Below, piece after piece: positions 44,301 to 57,217 of a stretch of DNA of 64,000 bases. The notes under the pieces were generated by a model. The model was not told the origin of the DNA. It did no database searches and saw only the letters and a program-made list of their open reading frames with translations. The stretch covers positions 3,964,001 through 4,028,000 of the forward strand of contig OY718805.1 in assembly GCA_963070105.1 (NCBI GenBank). Reading direction: 5' to 3'. A program made the position numbers and the translations under genes. Origin of the DNA: Litomosoides sigmodontis. Lineage: Eukaryota > Nematoda > Chromadorea > Rhabditida > Onchocercidae. Position 1 is the first letter of the stretch, and every line of letters begins with the position of its first letter.

Positions 44301-44589
44301 GAGGAGAGGAGAGGAGAGGAGAGAGAGGGTCGTATGCAAACTCAAATAGAAGGCACTTCATTTTCAGCTCACCTTTTTCGTTATTTCATTAAAGTGGAAG
44401 AAATTCATCCTTTACAATAAACATCATCCGCTCTTTATCCCTTTTCAATTCTCCTCCCTCCCTCTCCTCTCTCTCCGTTCTCCGTCTCTCCCTCTCATAG
44501 ATCAATCGCATACTGCCAGTGATGATAACACTTATTGCAATTGTAGTAGTATTGATGAGTGATGTGAAAAAGTCACGGATGACGAGGTA

Positions 44590-44637
44590 AGACGTAAGAC
44601 GTAAGACGTAAGACGTAAGACGTAGTAGTAGTAGTAG
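44590..44637. repeat. (GACGTAA)5 heptamer repeat followed by (GTA)n
   Basis: GACGTAA occurs five times in tandem and passes into GTAGTAGTAGTAG. Each junction recreates an ACGTAAGACGT sequence. Confidence 0.9.
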
Positions 44638-45608
44638 TTAGTACGACGTTCGTGTTAGTTCATTTCCTTTGAAGAGGAGGAAAAAAACATGTCACATCAT
44701 CTCAATTTATTGGTATTCTATGCGTTATGCGTGTTCACCAGTCGTTTTGGCTCCTTTTTCTTCTTTTAAACAAATTTATTATAACGGTCGGCTAACTTCC
44801 ATCGTATTTTATTTTTAGCTAAAATTGAAATTTCGGAAAAAAAAAACAAAAGGAAATTTCTCCAGTTAGGTAATGGTAATGATCGGATGATTGGATTCAC
44901 TTCCTCGATTTTTCGTTTCCCTTTCATCTTTTCATCTCTAATATTGTTGAGAATACATTATTTGAGTGAGACGAGAGAGAGAGAGAGAGAAAGAGAGAGA
45001 TTATTTTGTGAGGAATGCAATAAAATAAACTTAACAAATCCCATACGTTTGTACCCTTTCTCTTTGAAGTAATAACTAATGGTAAATTATTACTGTTTTA
45101 TTGATTGAATGCAGTTCGGTTGATAAGATAAAAGTTGCGAAATGGTGAGAAATTAGGCTATGCAATAGTGAAATGGATGTGACAAGGAAGGAGTGAAGTG
45201 GAAAAAATAAAATTTCATTTTTGCCGTAAAAAAAAGAAAGAATAAATAATATGTACGAAGTAAACGAAACAAAGAGAAAGCGAAAAATGTTAAAGTATTG
45301 AAATTAAAATAACTATAGCACTGTGGCAAGCATTTCAAATTTATTGAATTTTTTTTTTAAAAAAAGAGTTGTTTAGGGAATAAAGTGGAATTTCCTCAGT
45401 GAATTGAGATAAGAAGTTGAGAAATTACTGGCACAAACACATATGACATGCACTACAACTCTTCATCGATCTGTTATCATCGATTGATTAAATACCTAAA
45501 TAGGTGTGGTACTGTAGTAGATCAGTTACTAACTAACTAGGTCATCCAATAAGAAGTAAAAAAATTATAAATATGCAAGCTATAAATAAATCTCTCTCGC
45601 TCTTTCTC

Positions 45609-45641
<33 letters not shown>

Positions 45642-46207
45642 GTGAATATCGTCAATGACCACAACTATATGTAATTATCCTACAAGCAATAATACATTTT
45701 GTTTTTATCAGTTTGTTTGTACGAATAGCAAAATGAAAAAAAAAAGAAGCGAACAAAGAATGGAAAAAAATAAATTTACGTTGAAAAAAACAATTTACGT
45801 TCGTTTCATTTTACTAAGAGAAATAAAAAGAAGAAAGTAATAAGTGGAAGTGTTTTGAAAATTATTAATAAATTAGTGAAAAAAGAATGAATGTGGAAAT
45901 TTATGAAGCAAAAGATTTTGTGAAAATTCACAGTATCGTTTGAATGAGTGATGGAGAAGGACACGCAAACAAATGTTTCAAAATTGCATTATAATTACAA
46001 TGAAATTTTGTTGGAAATAAATTTTCTGACGAATTATTTTCCATATGGTAAATGGAACTTTTTTTTTTTTACTTTTAAATGCTCCAACCATTCAACGTTT
46101 GACATTGTTTCTCCAACTGTCAATCAAATAACGTGTAACACATTATTAATTAGAAATGTCAAAGTTTGGAAAAATAAGAAATAAATATCCGAAATATTGA
46201 AGTGTTT

Positions 46208-46242
<35 letters not shown>

Positions 46243-47460
46243 CCTCTTTTCTTTCTACACTTTTTATAGCAGAGTTCATGAATAATTAACACTTGTTAGC
46301 AAAACAAAACACTTGATGGAGCAAAGTTGAGATGATTGGTCGGTGAAGGAAAGGATATTTTTGGATATTTTCCACTAACGGATGGATAAACAAACGCAGT
46401 TGAGTGATGGATGACAGATGGATCGGTCTCAAATGTTATTAAACAATTACTTCCTTTCCCTCACAATTACTATTCCTTGGATTATTTCCATGGAATGAAT
46501 GCAAATCAATGATTGAAATGAAATCAATCGCTCAACCACACTTCTCACTTTTCCATTCATTTCAACAACTAAATGTTTCGAAATGACAATGGTTGGATGT
46601 TTGAGTGAAATGAGGAAGTGTGCAACACTTCGTATTTTTGAATATTTCAGCATAGTATTTTAGCACTCTTCTCTCCTATTTTTAAGCACTCGCACATCAA
46701 AGAATCCGACATTCTTTTTCTATTTCCATTTGGTTCAAAATTTAATTTTTACTCAATCTTCTTCTTCTATCGCTTGAATAGAATGTAGCAGTGTGTATTG
46801 CAAGTGAAATGAATTCAATGAATTAACAACACAACACATTGAATACTTTTCTATTCAGCATTTTCATTCCTTTTCTTTACACCTTTCTTTTTTCTTAGAT
46901 AAAATAAATTATTTGTGATCTCATCGTATTTATCCTCTCAAAGATATCTTACCACTTAAACTAAATTACATCAAGTAGGTAATTAAAAAAAATTTCCATT
47001 ATTTTTCCTCTCCCTCTCTCTCTTTCTCGCTGTTTCTCTCTCTCCCTCTCCCTTTCCCCCTTCTAGCTCCTCCATTTCTCTTTTCTCATATTCATTGCTC
47101 ATCTTTTTTTTTTGTTTTTCCTTTTTCATTAACCCAACAGCATCTGTTAAATTTCCTAAATGCTAATAATGCAAGATATTTTGAAACTTTTTATCATTTT
47201 GTAATTTCTGCAAAATATCGACATTTTAGGAAAAAATTTCCTCGTTTCGAATTTTGCTCTTCCTGCTTGAATTGAAAACAGCTAACAAAGCATTGAACCA
47301 CTCGCACAGAGCAGGAAGAAATTTGCTCTACAAATAACCATTGCATTCCAAAAAAAAAAAAATGGAGAAATTCATTGAAATCATTTGGCTTTTTCTATTA
47401 AAAAATGTTTGCTAAAAATTCTAATCAGAAGTTTTCAGAACGAAAGAAAAAAAACAATTT

Positions 47461-47555
47461 TATCTTTCTCAAAGTTAAGAATGAAACTTAATCATTCCAC
47501 CCGTACTTTATCTTTCTGAAAGTTAAGAATGAAATTCAATCATTCCACTCGTACT
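47461..47555. repeat. 48-bp tandem duplication
   Basis: TATCTTTCT(C/G)AAAGTTAAGA and about 27 following bases are repeated with a period of 48 bp and a few mismatches. Confidence 0.85.
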
Positions 47556-48078
47556 CGTATTTCCTTTGGCTGACAGGTTTCCTTACGAATACTTTGTCAA
47601 ATTCCCACCCTCTCCACCACTCAACCTCAACCTGGCAAATGCATTGAATGTTAAACTCGTAAATGCTGCAGCTAACATGTGAAGCTATTACAGTGAGAAA
47701 TGAGATATTTGAATATCAGTAATTCGATTGGAAGAACTTTTCCGACTGATAAATTGTAGCTTTCGTTGTGCTAGATAGAAGCTTCTCCTGCCTTCCTCCA
47801 TACGCTTCGACCCTCTCTGAAGCTATCTTGTATTGTATTTGAAACTACAAAACTTTGAATAGTTGTGTGATAAAACAGAGCGTAATGTTTAGTTAACAGT
47901 TAACACGCAATGAGAAATGCTATTCAAAACGAGACCGTCTCTGCTACGGTAATCATCTACGTGGACGAGATTGTTCACGTAGCAACGAGTTAAAAGCATA
48001 ATGCCTGTTACGGAAATGGAATCAAAAAAACTACTAACATTTAAATACATATGACGTGTTCTAAACAAGTTGTTTTAC

Positions 48079-48101
48079 AAAAAAAAAAAAAAAAAAAAAA
48101 C
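48079..48101. repeat. poly(A) run
   Basis: About 22 consecutive A. I looked for a retrocopied gene or target-site duplication beside it and saw neither. Confidence 0.9.
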
Positions 48102-49462
48102 AAGAGAACGAATGATGGTTGATGGTTAACGCTAGAAGAACGTACTTGACATTCCTTACTTTTTATGATTTTTTTGTTTGTTCCATACGTTATCAAAGAA
48201 ACGAGCAGAAGACGCCAATACAGTCTAACATTTTAGAATCCTCTCATACGTTGTGGGAAAAAAATTATAGAAAAGTGGATATGGTGTGAAGTGAAGAATG
48301 TATATAATATTCGCAAAAATAACCCAACCATATCATTTCGAAATAACACGTCATACTGTGGTCAGCAAAGATGTTCAAATACATTAGGAAGATATTAAAC
48401 TTTGACTTACACAACTACAGCGCATTCTTCTACACCGTTCATTTCATGAGATCTGATGTTGAAAAGTATTATTATACTACAAATGACAGAAGACGTTGCC
48501 AACCTACCTCTACAAACCACTATAGATTTAATTAAAAAACGATAATTAGCAACGAAATCGGTTCGTTACTAGTTAGGACGAAAAAATGTATTAAAAATGG
48601 TTAGCAGTTAGTTATTAGGGCTCGAACATGCTTTCTCTTCACTCTTTTCTGGATGAAGAAAGTGCAGACAGAAAGAATGTGACAAATCTACATTTTTCCA
48701 AAAACCTCATTATGTGACACCTTATTACCAAGTTGCAAGTTTTATTCTAATACATGCAAGTCAGTCATATGACTATGAACAAGAAATAACCATAGGAAAA
48801 TGAACAAACTGTCTTCAAAATCATCTTCTATACAAACCAAATGATGCAGCCTAAAGGAATCAGTGGATTGAGTGGTAAATCAGAAACAAATAATAAAATT
48901 TGAGATTTGAATCAAAAAATAATTTGAATTTTGCAAAACGAAACTACCGCGACAACAAAAGTTAACAGTAAAGTTCCACACCGTTTACTAAAAACTGGCA
49001 CATAAAAAGCACTGAGCAGCAGGTCATTACAAAACCATTCTCAAAACTTTTTGTGTAAAGCTAATTAGAAATTTCGGTATTCCTATACTGTAGATATAAA
49101 AGGTAACTGACGATTGGCAAATTATAAAATTCATTTTTCAAAACTTCAAAATTCAATTCCGGACAATTCGATTCTTATTATAAAGCACAGCTTTATCACA
49201 GTGAGATTGACGAAATAAGTAAACATTATAATGCAGGTAAGCCTAAACTGGATATCGACTTTCAGGTACCAAACGATCCAAAATCTGCAAACCTTACTTG
49301 AATAACAAGTGAAAGCATCTTTTTTTTATTCGCTTCAACTTACAGTCAATGATTAGTTAAAACCAAAGATTGAGAGTGCAGATCTTAGGACAATAAATAA
49401 ACACAAAACTTTATATTATGTCCTCGTCATTAAGCACAAAACCCGTGGACACAATGGTGTTT

Positions 49463-50792
49463 TTAATACAGCCGGTGAAACGAAAACCATTCAGTCTTCT
49501 AGGAAAAATAAAGGTATGATTATTACCTGTGATATTCCTGGTAAGCACAAAATACTACCGATAATAGGAACTTGTCGAAGAAAATTTGTAGCAACCGGCA
49601 AAAAACCACTGAAATACAACACTAATTTACGCATATTTCAAATTCAGAAGGTCGCTGTGTAAACCAATTTAGGAATACATTATACAGTCTATTATGGAAA
49701 AGGGAAAACATGAAACGTGAAATACGTTTGTAATTTTCAATATATGTGGATTCAGCGTTGCTAAAGCCATGAATATAATATGTTCAGTTTAGTTGGACGG
49801 GTGTTATGCATAAGTTCTATGTATGTGAATTAATTGTGAAAATAAAAATCGAAACAAAACACTGTTATCCAACATTTAAAAAGAATTGAAACTCGGGTCT
49901 GACTGAGATCCATAAAACAAACAGAGGTTAGTTTTACTTGAACATAAGTGAAAAACTGCTGAAAAAAAACTTGCCCGAACAAGAGAAAAAAGCCCCAAAT
50001 TTCGGCAACAATTCCTAACAATGGCCAGCCAAATAATACAATAATGATTCCGCCAAGAAATAACGAAGATGCCTTGACTTTATGCCTTCGAAAAAAGAAC
50101 GCTACCGTTCGTTGAATTCCTATTACCAGTACTAATCCGCTTATAAATAACAACTGAAATAGTATGAAAAGGTAGGCTCATCATATTTGCGCTCTTGTGC
50201 TTCAAGGAAATAACCCGAAGTAAGGCGAACTAACATTTCCAATAGCGAGCAGTGCTCCATCCAGAAAGAGAATAATACCAAGTGTGAAGAATGTAACGCC
50301 AAATAATGTTAATCCAATACCAATTTCTGAAATCACTCGCTGGTCAACTGAGAAGCAAAGAAGTAAGACTGCTAAGGCTCTGTATGAGTTTACATTTTAC
50401 ATATTAATACTTATGTGACTGAAAGTAAGGTTACTTAATACCTCTCATAAAAAGGTAAATAAATAATCGTATTGGTTTACTGCTTTATAAATCAGCATTT
50501 TTCGCGTTTCATGACGTCTCAAACTCAATTAGTTACCACTGATACATCACTTGAGTGGCAGCACTGACATCTAATATTCAAAAGTTAATTCAAAAGGTCA
50601 TTCACAAGGTATATTTCTGTTTGGATTGTTGTACGTTATTCAAACACTGAAAGCTAACCGTAATAAAAGCGCGACATCAATATGTCGTTAGTCATAAAGA
50701 TAAAAAAATACCGCTATACAACCTATGCAAGGAAGACAAAAAGAAAGAAATGCAACAAACGTACGTTTCGTGCTGCTCAATTCAAAATTCAT
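49463..50792 (-). CDS. GOLT1: Golgi transport protein of the GOT1/Sft2 family, complete
   Basis: Exons 50792-50765, 50347-50235, 50153-49975, 49608-49527 and 49498-49463 give 145 residues, close to the 138 of human GOLT1B. The protein begins MNFELSSTK and enters the conserved part at [12 protein letters not shown]. Four hydrophobic segments follow, with the family motifs [44 protein letters not shown] and [12 protein letters not shown]. The family acts in vesicle traffic at the ER-Golgi boundary. Intron 3 must use the donor GCAAGT (49974-49969), because only then is FGGFLPV read in frame; a GT donor gives a wrong frame. The first exon (28 bp) is chosen by phase and is the least certain. The gene is divergent from the TCP11 gene. 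Confidence 0.92.
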
Positions 50793-51515
50793 TACTACTG
50801 GGCGACCAAACGCCTCACTTAAGCTTCTTTTTCAGCACCACGGAAATTAAGTGCCTCTTATCACTTTGACGGCAACTCAATTCACGGGAGGACTTCCTAA
50901 AGACGCCGCAGCTCTACGAACCAACCTCCACTACGTGTCGTCATTTTTCAAATTTTAACGCGTCCCATCAAATTAAGAAGTCTGTCGGAAGAGACGCTGA
51001 GGTGCTTTAGGTGCTTGTGGAAGGCTGGAGAGGGTCGGTGATGAAGTGTTCCGGATATTCTTAAAGTGGAGATGGAAGAGAGATATCTCATGGGAAATGT
51101 TTTCAATTTCGAGACAGAGAATACTTTTAGAGAAATGTTTCAATTCATGAAATTTCAAATATCATAAGCATAAGAAGGTTAAAAATCGTGTAGTTTATTA
51201 AAATTTTCACTATATTTGCCATAGTGCCATAATTTATTTTCCTTCGCTGTTACTTAGTACAAATAGTTACTTACATATACATTACATTTGGAGAAAACAA
51301 GTTTGCATAACTTTTCTTTTTAAATGCTACAAACTGTGCATCTGTGTTGTTTTGCCCAGGTATTTTTTACTCGCATTTCTTTAACCAGTTTCACTTCTTA
51401 GGTTTTATTTGATAGGTTTAGCTTCTGTTCGAAATGCTTTTTTTAATTATCTATGCAAAACTATTACTTAAAAAATGGTGAGAACTTTATTGTGCACGAA
51501 TTTGTCTGTTTTCAG
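50793..51515. promoter_or_regulatory. presumed bidirectional promoter region of GOT1 and TCP11 genes
   Basis: The two genes start 0.72 kb apart on opposite strands. Between 50800 and 51050 base composition is clearly more GC-rich than the surroundings (for example GACGCCGCAGCTCTACG). No TATA box stands out. Confidence 0.5.
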
Positions 51516-51541
51516 AAACTTTTCGGAAACATTCCTTGAAA
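51511..51541 (+). promoter_or_regulatory. probable spliced-leader acceptor and 5' UTR of the TCP11 gene
   Basis: TTTTCAG ends at 51515, followed by a 26-base leader and the ATG at 51542. No upstream coding exon is required. Confidence 0.55.
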
Positions 51542-54309
51542 ATGTCAAGTGAAGATGAAGGAGAGGAAGTTGAAATTAATAATTCTCCGAATGATAACTC
51601 AAAAATAGAATCTACTGTTTTGCTAGAGGATGTGTGCAATTCAACTGGCACCACTAGTAAGCGAAAAAGAAGCGGTCTTGATATTCCCATTCCCAACAAT
51701 TCCATTTTACCCACATGGGTAGCCGGTAAGATCTTACGATTGGATTGATGTTTTGTACAAAGCTGGTCTATGATGTTGAAATCTTCACTTTAGAAAGGAG
51801 AGAAATTTTTGAAAGGATACGAATCTCCTTCATTCTACTCATTTATGGAATAAAATTGATTCCATATGAGGTCTGGAAATTATAACCTGAATTTGTGATT
51901 CAATCACTCTCATATTCGCAAGGGATATACTGATATACCGTGAAATCTATTTATCGAATGTATACGTTTTCAGGTGCTTCACCAGCGAAATTTGTAAGTA
52001 TGGATGAATTAATGAAGATGTCAGTAGCGCTGGAGAATATGGCATTGGTACATGAAATTGCGGTTAATCCAGACTTTGTTATCGAGAAAAACTCATCAAA
52101 TGTAGTAGAGCAAGCGGTGGAAAATTGCATGAAAAAAGCCTACTGGGATAAACTGCGTGAAGATCTTTCCCGGATACCGCCAGACTATTCTTATGCCCTA
52201 ATTTTGCTTGATGATATCAAAAAGGTTATTTTTGTGCATTTAACTAGTTCCTGTGCGCTAAAAATGAATTATATAACTGTTTATGCTGTTAGTTATGGCA
52301 CGAGATTTTGATAAGTCTTAAGAACATTAGCTCTCTCAGTGCCAATTTCAGAGTATATTCCAAATCAAAGTTATCGGATAGATTACTACTTGAGGCACTT
52401 GTTTCTGATATAAATTCCTTTAATTATACTCTTTCTCATCATGTTATTTTTGTGTCTTTACAGATGATATTGGATCTGCTGACGCTGCAGCACGTTCGTT
52501 TGCGTGCTGAAATAGAATGCATGCTCGATATTGACTTATTACGGCAGCAAGCGGAAAATAACTGCTTGGACGTACGTCAATTATTCGAAAGTATTATAGA
52601 ACTGCTGAGTAGACTCTGCGCACCAGCAAGAGATAAAATAGTGAATGATTTGCGCAAGAAAACAGATAATGTAGATATGCTGAGGCAAGTTTATTTTAAA
52701 GTGCAGATTTTTGTGATACCTAAAGCGAACAAATATTATGATGTGAATATGATTTTGCAGAGGTGTATGTGAAATTTTGGATCTAATGAAATTAGATATG
52801 GCCAACTTTTTTGTACAAGTGAATCGCTCTGTTGTTGAAAAGCATTCATCTGAATACGAGAGGACGCAATTTATGAGTCTTCTGGAAAAAAATCCAGGTG
52901 ATAATGTTATCATAAGCTTTTTTCTTTGAAACGTACACAATGAAAAAAAGTTGTACTGCTTATCGTTCATTGCTTTTGTAAGTGCATAGGAAGTTTGCAA
53001 GTGTTGTGTATGCTGATTTTTTATTTTGCGTCTTCAAAATACAACTTTCATAGTTATAGAGCTGGAATTGTCAACGTCAGCATGGTTATGCAGACATATA
53101 AATATGAACAGTACAGATGGACCTTCCGCTAAGAAAAGTTTCGAAGTAATTCTTGTATTTGATTTCACATCGTTCACTTATGCATTTGCGTCCACTTTTT
53201 CGATTTTCGCAAGTATATGATAATATTTGTTATGAAACTTATCAGTTTAATTTTTGCAGGATTTGAATAATAGCGAAGTAAATGGTATAATAAGTAACGC
53301 ATATATGGAGTTGCTAGAATGGGATTTCCAAAATGCATATCCTGAAACTCTTAAGGTATCCTTCCTTGTTTATTTAAAAAGATTAATTTGCTTAAAGATT
53401 TATGAAAATTAGATTGTTGTTTTTGTCAGGAAGCAAAAAAAATTATTTTCTTTAGTTATCACCATATACGAAGTAAGATTATGTATAGCTTTGGATCCTT
53501 CATAATATATAAGAATAAAAACTATTTAAAACTACCACGAAAAACAAGAAAAGATAGTTTTTCAGATTGATCGCTTAAGACTAGAAGCGTTAGCTGTCAA
53601 ATATTTGCAACTAATCGTATGTACCAGTTGCGTACTGGTTTCCTGCAACCTTGCTGGAAAGGATGTGTCCCAAGTAAAGGATTTTAAAACAAATTTGAAA
53701 AACGAAGTAATCGTTATTACTAATGACGTCGACAAAAGGTTAACCTTAGTATACACTTATTTTTTTGCAAAATTTAGTTTTTATTTGTCAAAATTTGGAC
53801 TACTGTGCGTGTCCAATTTCCAAACGTTTTAGCAATGTAATGGATCGTCTTGAGGCAGTATCTGTTCTTTGTAATGAGAGAGTATCGAAATGTTGCGAAA
53901 CATTAGGCATTAACTGGACTAAAGAAAGGTCTACCGAACTGAAAGGACAAATTTTGCAAATTAGGGGTCATACGAATGATGTCCGGAAGCTTATCCGTAA
54001 GTTTCAGTTCTAATAAACTTTTTTAAAACTTATTGCTTCTTATGATCTCTAATTTTCCACTGACCATTACATTTTCTTGAGGCCGAAAACTCATTATTCA
54101 ACCCTTTAGGTGACAGGATACACAACTTCATTCTTTCGATAACCCTAAATCAACTATCATCTTACCAGCAGCGGTTTCCACCCGGTTTATCTGTAATACA
54201 TGCAGAACTTTCAGCTCTTACCGCACGTTTTGTACGTATTGTAAATCATAACAGAGAAACTTTCGGTCCCTATTATGGCCAATTAATTAAAAGGCTGATG
54301 ACTAAGTAA
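51542..54309 (+). CDS. TCP11: T-complex protein 11 (TCP11) family protein, complete
   Basis: Nine exons: 51542-51725, 51974-52224, 52464-52684, 52761-52897, 53054-53145, 53260-53355, 53566-53738, 53833-53996 and 54110-54309. They give 505 residues and all phases agree. An acidic, Ser-rich N-terminus contains KRKR. The TCP11 domain follows: LVHEIAVNPDF, KKAYWDKLREDLSRIPPDY, RLRAEIECMLDIDLLRQQAE, LLSRLCAPARD, ILDLMKLDMANF and near the end RFVRIVNHNRETFGPYYGQL. Vertebrate TCP11 is linked to sperm motility and cAMP signalling, and TCP11L1 is broadly expressed; the worm role is unknown. Intron 3 (52685-52760) starts with GC: AG/GCAAGT is the only donor that keeps MLRGVCEILDLMKL in frame. An AATAAA lies at 54453. 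Confidence 0.95.
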
Positions 54310-54452
54310 ATGCCTTCCTCGGTAATTCCGGTGTTTCATATTTTTCTCAATTTCCGGTAAATGATCATGAAAGTGCCATGCAATGATTCTTGTTTGATTG
54401 TTAAGAAAGGTATCAGTTAAATGTGAGTAAAGTAAACACGAAATTTATTAAA

Positions 54453-54458
54453 AATAAA
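54453..54458 (+). terminator. polyadenylation signal AATAAA of the TCP11 gene
   Basis: AATAAA 144 bp after the stop codon of the TCP11 gene. Confidence 0.5.
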
Positions 54459-57217
54459 GATGAATAGGGATACATCCTAATTTTCATTCAATACAATGAA
54501 TATTTTTTGAGCTAGCTTGAGAATTGAGTGCATTCTGTAAAACTCTGTATTGCATTACAGTGTAGCATTCAAACAGATTGAATAACTTTGCCATAAGATA
54601 ACACAGTTCAACTTATTGACGAAATGTATGAAATACTTTCAAAATTATAAAGAAGATCAAATATATGTGCTTGAAAGAGGCGTGTGAAGAAGTGTACCAT
54701 TTTTTTTGGAATGAAGTGCTTAATTAGCACTACAAGCAGTTTTTTTAGGATCTGATTTAGACACTTATTTGTTTTTACTTATTTTCATGTAGAATTGCAT
54801 ATCCTGTTTTTATTCAGAGTTATATGGCTCTAATTGTGTAGCGAACTGTAGAGAAGTTGAAAATAGCAATGGGAGTTTTGTGCTTAAAAAGTAGTTCTCC
54901 TGAGAGGAGTAAAGATTGAGAGCTGTAGGGGGGATGAGGTGATGTATTCTCGCAGCACAAGGAAGGATAAAGGAACCAATCGAACTGCTATCGTACACAT
55001 AATTCTCATTTTGACTTAGTAAATTATATGTTGGAATTAATTACCTTAAATTTCATTTGTTCATAATAAAGAATTTGCAATAAAATTTATCCTCCTTTAT
55101 AATTATTGATGCGAAAACATAGTTTTTTTTTGTTGGAATTTATTATTGAATGCTGTAAAGCTGTAAAATCCAGTAAACTTTAATAGTTCTAGTGATGAAA
55201 GCAATTTTTGAAATTTGCTTGCTAATAGAAATGGATTTAAGACAAGACGAGCTATTTCCTTATATTTACCCTAACTAGCGTAAAGTCAGTAAAGTTCGGA
55301 GAACACAATACCAAGAATGACAATGAAGAAAAGGAAGTAGTAACATCCGAGGAGAACCTAGAAAGACGGCAATCAAAGTGAACAACTTTTCCAGAAATCA
55401 CACCTTTTTCGGTAATACATTTAACACCCATATGTATTGGCATTATGTTGATTTAGATTTGAAAAATTTTCATTTTATAAATTCGTTTTACTTTGATAAT
55501 TGAGTGATAATCGAGTATGGAAGTGCACTTTTTCCTGCGCCTTTGACTTTAAAGTTATGCTTAAAATTTCTGGGTTTCAGTTCTTTATGTTGAGAATTTT
55601 TCTGTTTAAAAACAGATCAGTATTTCTAATAGATTGTGCAGGTGGAAAAGAAGCAAAATTTTATATTAAATGAATTATCGGCATTTCCAGGCACCTCGTT
55701 ACTAAAGATAAAACACCACACTTCAAACACGAAACAAAAGTAAACGAAGTTTGAAGTAAAATATATTATTTGGAAAATCTCTAAAGTATTTACTGTAAAA
55801 GATAATTCATTATGTGCACTGCAAACCAATTGATATTTGACACAAATTTAACCGAAGTCTACTGCAGGCTCATTCTTTCCGATTACCTCTATTCTAACCG
55901 TCTACAGCTGGCGCACGATCGAACTGTTGCGCCTCGCACCGTATAGAATGATGTTAATGAACTGATCAAACATAAATTGATCCTATCAGCATCATCCAGG
56001 CTTCATTTATCGTTTGCACAACTTTTCTATAGCAATAATAATTTTATTAGTCACAATCCCAATAATGCTATATCCTTTTTGTTCCGCAAATGTTGAATGA
56101 ATAACTAAGTGAATCGTAAAGAACATCTAATAGATCAATATTAATTAGGTAATGGCAGCGTTACGTAACGAACACGAGAACTTGAGGCAACATTCTTTTT
56201 ATTCCGTTTATTTTTTATTCCGAATGAAGAACTTGAGGGCAAGATTTTAAATGTTTGATTTTGAATATTTCCAGAAGACGCAATTTTTCGAAATCTACAA
56301 TCCTTTCACGATAACGAAGTACCAGTGACAGTTATTCAAGATATGAATGGTCTTACTGCAATCCTAGACTTCGCTTAGCGGAAAATGAGTTCACGGCATT
56401 GGAGAATGAGTACAACACAACTATTCCAGCTCATGACAATTACATCTTTTCATTTTATATTTATTCAAAAAAATTACCTCTTGCCGATGATTCTTGGTGA
56501 TAATGCTATTTTTGACACTTATGCGAAATCCTTAAGTTGGCATTTCAATTTTAGCAATATATTTTCATTCAATTTAGTATAGCCTTTTTGATCGATCCAT
56601 TTCAACTTATTCCACTTTTTTCTAGCATTTAATAATTACTAGCTGAATTCTCAACTGCGAATAAGTAAATGAAAGGAGCATGTTGCAAATAAATAACAGT
56701 AAACGAGTTCTTCATGGAAAAAGGAACTACATTATGCAGAGAATGTTGAATGATTCCCAGTGATTCCAAATTCATATTTCAATTCCCAACATTCGAAATG
56801 TACTAATATTTCTTTGATCTTGATCGGTGTACATTGCCGACAATTTAAAGTTTAATTTGCAAAACATACTTTTTTTTGTTAGCAAATTAATAATAATCTA
56901 AGCAAAGGACGGAATTATCATTGAAAGCATAACATAGATAAAGCAATTACATTAACAAATCAAAAATAAGAAACATCGATTACACGGATAACACAGCAAA
57001 TGCACTGCCTGCATATTATCAAAATGGGCATATGGAAATGGCATGCATACACTGCCACGAAATACGTGTCATTTGTGGATCTTAAAAAATGCAGTTTCTC
57101 CGTAAGTACCAAATAACTATAGACTTAAAGCTACTTGCTTTTGTCAAATTTACGAAAAGCTTACTTGAATTGAGATTAATGATAACCTATGTATGAGCGA
57201 CTTTTGAATTCGAAAAT
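54459..57217. other. intergenic stretch with orphan coding-like pieces
   Basis: Besides the candidate at 56149-56378 there are short coding-like frames. On plus, 55811-55942 reads MCTANQLIFDTNLTEVYCRL and on to a possible GTATAG donor. Plus 55280-55382 ends ENLERRQSK then stop, while its minus strand gives a hydrophobic run after a TTTCTAG acceptor. I could not connect them. They may be parts of one poorly conserved gene or remnants. Confidence 0.35.
56149..56378 (+). CDS. candidate small gene or terminal exons, unrecognised
   Basis: A terminal exon 56275-56378 follows a TATTTCCAG acceptor and reads DAIFRNLQSFHDNEVPVTVI then QDMNGLTAILDFA and a stop. A possible preceding exon 56149-56164 follows TTAATTAG, contains ATGGCAGCGTTAC and joins in phase through a GTAACG donor. 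Alone they would encode about 38 residues; alternatively they are the end of a longer gene. No family recognised. Confidence 0.3.

Larger units (their letters stand above)
37915..49462. other. long stretch with no defensible gene
   Basis: About 11.5 kb of AT-rich sequence with many CT/GA runs (near 43990, 44450, 44975, 45600, 46215 and 47010). It may contain the missing 5' exons and promoter of PDE3. One weak exon candidate on the minus strand at about 42755-42855 has an ATCAG acceptor and GTAAGT donor and reads NIKHTLTFQWVMLPVLLYER and on. A GC-richer block at 39440-39610 is open on both strands without splice support. Confidence 0.4.

Noticed and set aside
48079..48101. Poly(A) run as the tail of a retrotransposed copy
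   Set aside because: No coding similarity upstream and no flanking target-site duplication.
55252..55443. Hydrophobic minus-strand exon-like run (VLLGCYYFLFFIVILGIVFS)
   Set aside because: It is the complement of a Lys/Glu-rich plus-strand frame; no partner exon on either strand.
55900..56000. Minus-strand FDQFINIIL, reminiscent of an Sm/LSm motif
   Set aside because: Only nine residues, none of the other Sm motifs nearby, and the plus strand is at least as open.
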